A DNA stretch of 64,000 bases from Paenibacillus hexagrammi (GTDB taxonomy: Bacteria; Bacillota; Bacilli; Paenibacillales; NBRC-103111): positions 2,108,001 through 2,172,000 of the forward strand of contig NZ_CP090978.1 in NCBI RefSeq assembly GCF_021513275.1. Direction: 5' to 3'. This document shows positions 59,590 to 64,000 of the stretch, in pieces. Positions within the stretch are counted from its first letter, which is position 1; each line of letters begins with the position of its first letter. A program made the position numbers and the translations under genes. A model generated the notes under the pieces. It saw only the letters and a list, made by a program, of their open reading frames with translations. It ran no database searches and had not been told where the DNA came from.

Positions 59590-60594
59590 ATGCGGATAGC
59601 GATTGACGCCATGGGCGGGGATCATGCTCCCAAGGACATAGTTGAAGGCGCACTTGCCGCGGCAAGAGAGTGGAACGAAATTGAGGTTGTTCTAGTCGGC
59701 AATGCCGCTGAAATAGAGAAATATATGACGGATAAACCGGCGAATCTAACGGTTCGTCATACGGAGGAAATCATTGAAGCGGACGATGAGCCGGTTAAGG
59801 CTGTACGTCGCAAGAAGGACTCTTCCATGGTCGTCGCGGGCCGTATGGTGCGTGAGAAGGAAGCCGATGCGATGATTTCGGCGGGGAATACAGGAGCATT
59901 AATGACAACAGGCCTGCTCGTGATCGGCAGAATACCGGGGATCGAGCGACCTGCGCTTGCTCCAATGATTCCCACTGTGAACGGGAATGGACTTCTGGCA
60001 CTCGACTTAGGGGCTAACATGGATGCAACTGCGGAACAGCTGTCTCAGTATGCGGTTATGGGGAGTGTCTATCGTAACAAAGTTCATGGTATTGACCGGC
60101 CGCGCGTTGGACTGCTGAATGTCGGTACGGAAGCCATGAAAGGGAATGAATTGACAAAAGCGGCATATCCATTAATGGAACAGGCTCCTATTCATTTTAT
60201 CGGAAATGTGGAATCACGAGATGCGCTGCGTGCAGATTGTGATGTACTGGTATGTGACGGCTTCGCAGGGAATATTATGCTTAAATCGTTGGAAGGAGCT
60301 GCTTCCGTATTTTTCTCAGTATTGAAGACGGAGTTCACTAGAACCTGGTACTCCAAGCTAGCAGCAGCGATTCTAAAGCCTGGCATACTTAAATTTAGAA
60401 AAAAATTCGATTATACGGAGCACGGAGCAGCACCGCTCTTGGGTGTACAAGGATTGGTTCTGAAGTGCCACGGCTCTTCAGATGCCAACGCGATTAAAAA
60501 TGCAGTAAGACAGGCTAAAATTGCTTTGCAAAACAATCTGGTCAGCGCAATCTCAACGGAAATTCAGTCTCGGGAAGTGAGAGAAACGATATGA
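59590..60594 (+). CDS. plsX: Phosphate acyltransferase PlsX
   Basis: Converts acyl-ACP to acyl-phosphate for phosphatidic acid synthesis; also uses acyl-phosphate from the Fak system, whose genes are in the same window. MRIAIDAMGGDHAPKDIVEGA start, GVLLxLG region ALDLGANMDATAEQL and DGFAGNIMLKSLEG are present. 334 residues. AAGAGGGAGGA upstream. The ATG of fabH overlaps the stop (ATGA). Confidence 0.96.
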   Translation: MRIAIDAMGGDHAPKDIVEGALAAAREWNEIEVVLVGNAAEIEKYMTDKPANLTVRHTEEIIEADDEPVKAVRRKKDSSMVVAGRMVREKEADAMISAGNTGALMTTGLLVIGRIPGIERPALAPMIPTVNGNGLLALDLGANMDATAEQLSQYAVMGSVYRNKVHGIDRPRVGLLNVGTEAMKGNELTKAAYPLMEQAPIHFIGNVESRDALRADCDVLVCDGFAGNIMLKSLEGAASVFFSVLKTEFTRTWYSKLAAAILKPGILKFRKKFDYTEHGAAPLLGVQGLVLKCHGSSDANAIKNAVRQAKIALQNNLVSAISTEIQSREVRETI

Positions 60595-61577
60595 AACTAA
60601 TACCGGTTGGCGTTTTGGGATCAGGCAAATATGTGCCTGAACGCGTACTAACGAATCAAGAGCTGGAAACCATGGTGGAAACGAATGATGAGTGGATCGT
60701 TACCAGAACGGGGATCCGTGAGCGCAGAATTGCCCATGAGGGACAAGCGACTTCAGACCTAGCTTATGAGTCCGCAATCATTGCGCTGGAGAAGGCGGGT
60801 ATATCCGCAGAACAGCTGGATCTGATCATCGTGGCCACGATCACACCGGATATGGCTTTCCCTTCAACAGCTTGCTTGCTGCAGGACAAGCTAGGAGCTA
60901 AGAAAGCGGCGGCATATGACTTATCGGCAGCTTGTTCTGGGTTTATATATGGTCTCGCTAATGCATCGAATTTCATTGCAACTGGTATGTATAAATATGC
61001 GCTCGTGATCGGTGCTGACACGCTGTCCAGAATTACGGATTACACAGATCGTAACACTTGCATCTTGTTTGGAGATGGAGCAGGTGCCGTCGTGATTGGC
61101 GAGGTGCCGGAAGGCAGAGGCTTTAAATCATTTGAGCTTGGAGCGGATGGTTCCGGGGGCGAACTGCTGAAGATTGAGGGGGGCGGTTCCAGACGTCCTG
61201 CTACACAGCAATCCATTGATGAGCGTCGTCATTTCATCTACATGGCCGGCTCCGAGGTCTTTAAATTCGCAGTTAGAATTATGGGGAATGCAGCGGAGGA
61301 AGCTCTTCGCAAAGCAGGCTGGAACAAAGGCGAGATTGATGTTCTCGTCCCGCATCAAGCCAATATGCGAATCATTCAAGCTTCTCTGAATCGTTTGGAG
61401 CTTAGCGATGATAAATGTATGATTAACTTGGACAAGTATGGCAACATGTCGGCGGCATCGATCCCGGTGGCTCTCGCTGAGGCTGTGGAGCAAGGCAGAG
61501 TCAAGGAAGGTGACCGGTTGGTGTTGGTCGGCTTCGGAGGCGGTCTCACTTGGGGCGCTTCTGCGATGGTTTGGTAG
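60591..61577 (+). CDS. fabH: 3-oxoacyl-ACP synthase III (KAS III)
   Basis: Starts fatty acid elongation from acyl-CoA and malonyl-ACP. The catalytic triad segments are AACSGF (Cys near 115), PHQAN (His) and NMSAASIPVAL (Asn). 328 residues. Overlaps plsX; followed by a 90-bp gap before fabD. Confidence 0.96.
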   Translation: MKLIPVGVLGSGKYVPERVLTNQELETMVETNDEWIVTRTGIRERRIAHEGQATSDLAYESAIIALEKAGISAEQLDLIIVATITPDMAFPSTACLLQDKLGAKKAAAYDLSAACSGFIYGLANASNFIATGMYKYALVIGADTLSRITDYTDRNTCILFGDGAGAVVIGEVPEGRGFKSFELGADGSGGELLKIEGGGSRRPATQQSIDERRHFIYMAGSEVFKFAVRIMGNAAEEALRKAGWNKGEIDVLVPHQANMRIIQASLNRLELSDDKCMINLDKYGNMSAASIPVALAEAVEQGRVKEGDRLVLVGFGGGLTWGASAMVW

Positions 61578-61667
61578 GAATACTAACGGCAGTTTAAAGA
61601 ACGTTAACGATAATGATAGCATTCGATCCATTCAATAACGATGAACGAGAGCGAGGAATCTTTACCC

Positions 61668-62606
61668 ATGGGGAAAATAGCATTTGTTTTTCCAGGACAA
61701 GGCTCCCAGTCCGTAGGAATGGGACAAGACTTATATCAGCAGCATCCTGCGGCAAAAGCTTACTTTGACCGCGCGGATGAAGCGCTCGGCTTCAAGCTTT
61801 CAGATCTGATCTTTCAAGGTCCGGAGCAGGAGCTGAAAATCACTTACCACACGCAGCCTGCGCTGCTGACAACAAGCATTGCTTGTCTGGAAGCGTTCAA
61901 GGCTGCGGGCATTACGCCCGACTATGTCGCCGGACATAGTCTGGGCGAATACAGCGCGCTCGTCGCAGCGGGCGTGCTTGAGTTCGAGGACGCGGTCCGC
62001 ACCGTGCGGGCCCGCGGCGAGTTCATGGAACAGGCCGTCCCTGGCGGCCTGGGCGCAATGGCGGCCGTGCTCGGAGCCGAGCGCGAAGCGCTGGCGGAGC
62101 TTTGCTCGGCCATCACGGCAGGCGGCTCCGTCGTGGAGCTCGCCAATGTGAACTGCCCGGGACAGATTGTCGTCTCAGGCAGTAAGGAAGGCGTTGCCGC
62201 GGTCGCAGAGCGCGGCAAGGAGATCGGCGCGAAGCGCGTCATTCCGCTCGAAGTGAGCGGGCCTTTCCATTCTTCGCTGATGAAGCCCGCATCCGAGCGC
62301 TTGGCAGATGTGCTCGCTGGACTAAACATGAGTGAAGCTTCGATGCCTGTCGTAGCCAATGTGACCGCTCAGCCGGTAACGCAGCCTGACGACATTCGCC
62401 GCCTGCTTGTGGAGCAAGTATATTCCCCGGTATTATGGGAAGATACGATTACCTACTTGATCGCGCAAGGCGTGGATACATTCATTGAGCTTGGCTCGGG
62501 GACCGTGCTTGCAGGTCTGATCAAAAAAGTGGACCGCAGCGTGAAAGCCGTATCGCTGGGCAGCCTGGATGCGTTGGAGAAATTCTTGCAGGAAGCTCAT
62601 GCGTAA
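61668..62606 (+). CDS. fabD: Malonyl-CoA-ACP transacylase
   Basis: Transfers malonyl from CoA to ACP. VFPGQGSQSVGMGQDLY start and catalytic Ser in GHSLGEYSAL (near 90); His in the later GPFHSSLM. About 312 residues from ATG 61668; an in-frame ATG at 61641 is possible but less like relatives. A GC-rich patch covers about 61.9-62.3 kb. Confidence 0.95.
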   Translation: MGKIAFVFPGQGSQSVGMGQDLYQQHPAAKAYFDRADEALGFKLSDLIFQGPEQELKITYHTQPALLTTSIACLEAFKAAGITPDYVAGHSLGEYSALVAAGVLEFEDAVRTVRARGEFMEQAVPGGLGAMAAVLGAEREALAELCSAITAGGSVVELANVNCPGQIVVSGSKEGVAAVAERGKEIGAKRVIPLEVSGPFHSSLMKPASERLADVLAGLNMSEASMPVVANVTAQPVTQPDDIRRLLVEQVYSPVLWEDTITYLIAQGVDTFIELGSGTVLAGLIKKVDRSVKAVSLGSLDALEKFLQEAHA

Positions 62607-62645
62607 ACAACTTCTTTCTATATAATAAGGAGGTCAGCGATATTC

Positions 62646-63386
62646 ATGCTGTCAGGTAAAGTAGCACTGGTAACAGGCGCGTCCAGAGGCATCGGACGTG
62701 CGATTGCTTTGCATTTGGCCGAATCGGGAGCCGATGTGGCCGTGAATTATGCGGGGAGCGAGCGAGCTGCGCAAGAAGTCGTGGAGCAGATCGAGGCGAT
62801 GGGCCGTAAAGCCGTTAAGCTTCGCGCAGATGTGAGCAGCAGTCAGGAAGCTGAAGAGCTAGTCAAGCTGACGCTGGAAGCTTTCGGTAAAATTGATATT
62901 CTGGTGAATAATGCCGGAATTACGAGAGACAATTTAATCATGCGAATGAAGGAAGACGAATTTGATCAAGTGATTGCTACGAATCTAAAGGGTGTGTTTA
63001 ACTGCGTGAAGGCAGTTACTCGTCCGATGATGAAGCAGCGTTCCGGTCGAATCATTAACATATCTTCCGTAGTTGGCGTGATCGGTAATCCCGGTCAAGC
63101 TAACTATGTGGCGGCTAAAGCAGGAGTGATCGGCCTAACCAAAGCGACGGCGAAAGAATTATCTTCACGTGGAATTACTGTGAATGCAGTGGCTCCGGGC
63201 TTTATTGAAACCGATATGACGGACAAGCTGTCCGAAGAGCTGCGCGGGCAAATGCTGGGGCAGATTCCGCTCCAGAGGCTCGGTCAGCCTGAAGAAATCG
63301 CCAAAGTCGTCCGATTCCTTGCTTCTGACGATTCTTCGTACATGACAGGCCAGACACTTCATGTGGACGGCGGCATGTACATGTAA
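62646..63386 (+). CDS. fabG: 3-oxoacyl-ACP reductase
   Basis: NADPH-dependent SDR enzyme. Cofactor-binding [21 protein letters not shown] and the catalytic Ser (NISSVVG) with YVAAKAG (Tyr and Lys) are present. 246 residues. AAGGAGGTCAG upstream. Confidence 0.97.
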   Translation: MLSGKVALVTGASRGIGRAIALHLAESGADVAVNYAGSERAAQEVVEQIEAMGRKAVKLRADVSSSQEAEELVKLTLEAFGKIDILVNNAGITRDNLIMRMKEDEFDQVIATNLKGVFNCVKAVTRPMMKQRSGRIINISSVVGVIGNPGQANYVAAKAGVIGLTKATAKELSSRGITVNAVAPGFIETDMTDKLSEELRGQMLGQIPLQRLGQPEEIAKVVRFLASDDSSYMTGQTLHVDGGMYM

Positions 63387-63481
63387 GTCAAACCTGGAAA
63401 AAGGGCTTCACGGGAACTAAAAATTGTCTATTGGCAATCTGTACAAGTTTCTCGTATAATACCAAGGAGGAGGTGAACCGG

Positions 63482-63715
63482 ATGTCCGACGTATTGGATC
63501 GTGTGAAACGAATTGTGGTCGATCGTCTAGGGGTAGATGAAGCTGAAGTCACCCTCGAAGCATCTTTCAAAGAAGATTTAGGTGCTGATTCTCTCGATGT
63601 AGTAGAATTGGTAATGGAATTAGAAGATGAATTCGATTTGGAAATTTCCGACGAAGATGCTGAGAAGATTACTACTGTAGGAGAAGTTGTGAATTACATA
63701 AAATCTCATACGTAA
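63482..63715 (+). CDS. acpP: Acyl carrier protein
   Basis: Acidic 77-residue carrier. The phosphopantetheine attachment Ser is in [28 protein letters not shown] precedes the ATG at 63482. The holo form depends on coenzyme A, whose genes coaBC and coaD are in this window. Confidence 0.97.
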   Translation: MSDVLDRVKRIVVDRLGVDEAEVTLEASFKEDLGADSLDVVELVMELEDEFDLEISDEDAEKITTVGEVVNYIKSHT

Positions 63716-63724
63716 AAGTCTTAC

Positions 63725-63754
63725 AAGTCCCGTTCTCTCATCAAGACGGGACTT
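63725..63754 (+). other. Strong hairpin without U tract between acpP and fabF
   Basis: AAGTCCCGT/ACGGGACTT perfect 9-bp stem with a 12-base loop, followed by CTCTCC instead of U. It may set relative expression by RNA processing, or be a poor terminator. Confidence 0.5.
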
Positions 63755-63865
63755 CTCTCCATTCCTGAAAGTTACATAAAATATCCAATATACATGTTTC
63801 CTCTTGCCAGGCAGCTCATGTTGAGAAACTTGAGAAGAGGTTTATCTCATATAGAGGTGGTACAG

Positions 63866-64000
63866 ATGAATAGAGTAGTTATTACTGGTATGGGCGTTGT
63901 CACAGCCCTTGGACAAGATCTGGATACATTCTGGAAGAACCTGACTAGCGGTAAATCTGGAGTCGGTATGATCGAGAATTTCGATGTTAGCGAATATCCG
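63866..64000 (+). CDS. fabF: 3-oxoacyl-ACP synthase II (KAS II), 3' end cut by window edge
   Basis: Only the first 45 residues are in the window: MNRVVITGMGVVTALGQDLD then TFWKNLTSGKSGVGMI. This is the typical FabF N-terminus. AGAGGTGG precedes the ATG. The catalytic part is outside. Confidence 0.92.
   Translation, partial: MNRVVITGMGVVTALGQDLDTFWKNLTSGKSGVGMIENFDVSEYP

Overview
The window reads as a chromosomal segment from an endospore-forming Bacillota bacterium of the Paenibacillaceae type, probably Paenibacillus or a close relative. The evidence is the gene content and order (B. subtilis ylb and ylo gene clusters), sporulation genes (spoVM, ylbJ, a spoVIF-like gene), strong AAGGAGG ribosome binding sites, frequent TTG and GTG starts, and moderate GC content. 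No rRNA, tRNA, CRISPR array, prophage or insertion sequence was seen.

Layout. 0-5.5 kb: an XPB-type helicase (cut by the left edge), its partner protein, ylbF, an asparaginase and ylbG. 5.7-9 kb: a hypothetical gene, a LysR regulator, a PHP phosphoesterase and galU. 9-14.8 kb: rqcH, a calcium-type P-type ATPase and dapF. 15-37.9 kb: a long housekeeping run of homocysteine methyltransferase/methylene-THF reductase, yicC, remA, gmk, rpoZ, coaBC, priA, def, fmt, rsmB, rlmN, prpC, prkC, rsgA, rpe, spoVM, rpmB, yloU, fakA, a DegV (FakB-like) gene and recG. This matches the B. subtilis ylo region. 38-54 kb is a looser accessory stretch: small membrane and sporulation genes, an SRAP protein, a metallophosphoesterase, a CobW-type metallochaperone with a Zur-like regulator, an ABC-F protein behind an apparent attenuator leader, a polysaccharide deacetylase, a propeller lipoprotein, ribokinase, ccdC and a DUF3231 gene. 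54.3-64 kb: rsmD, coaD, ylbJ, a PDZ-Lon protease, yceD, rpmF, then the fatty-acid operon fapR-plsX-fabH-fabD-fabG-acpP-fabF, the last cut by the right edge.

Two things stand out. First, at least 18 apparent single-base frameshifts lie in 13 genes, several of them normally essential. Most fall in short homopolymers, and five are GGGGG where the reading frame asks for six G. Sequencing or assembly error is the best explanation; the genes are annotated here at their restored extents. Second, the ABC-F gene is preceded by a good sigma-A promoter, a roughly 220-nt leader with a 9-codon hydrophobic leader peptide, further overlapping short ORFs and an intrinsic terminator just before its ribosome binding site. 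This is the layout of an antibiotic-responsive attenuator. It is the best candidate for an undescribed regulatory element; the rest is mostly well-known biology.
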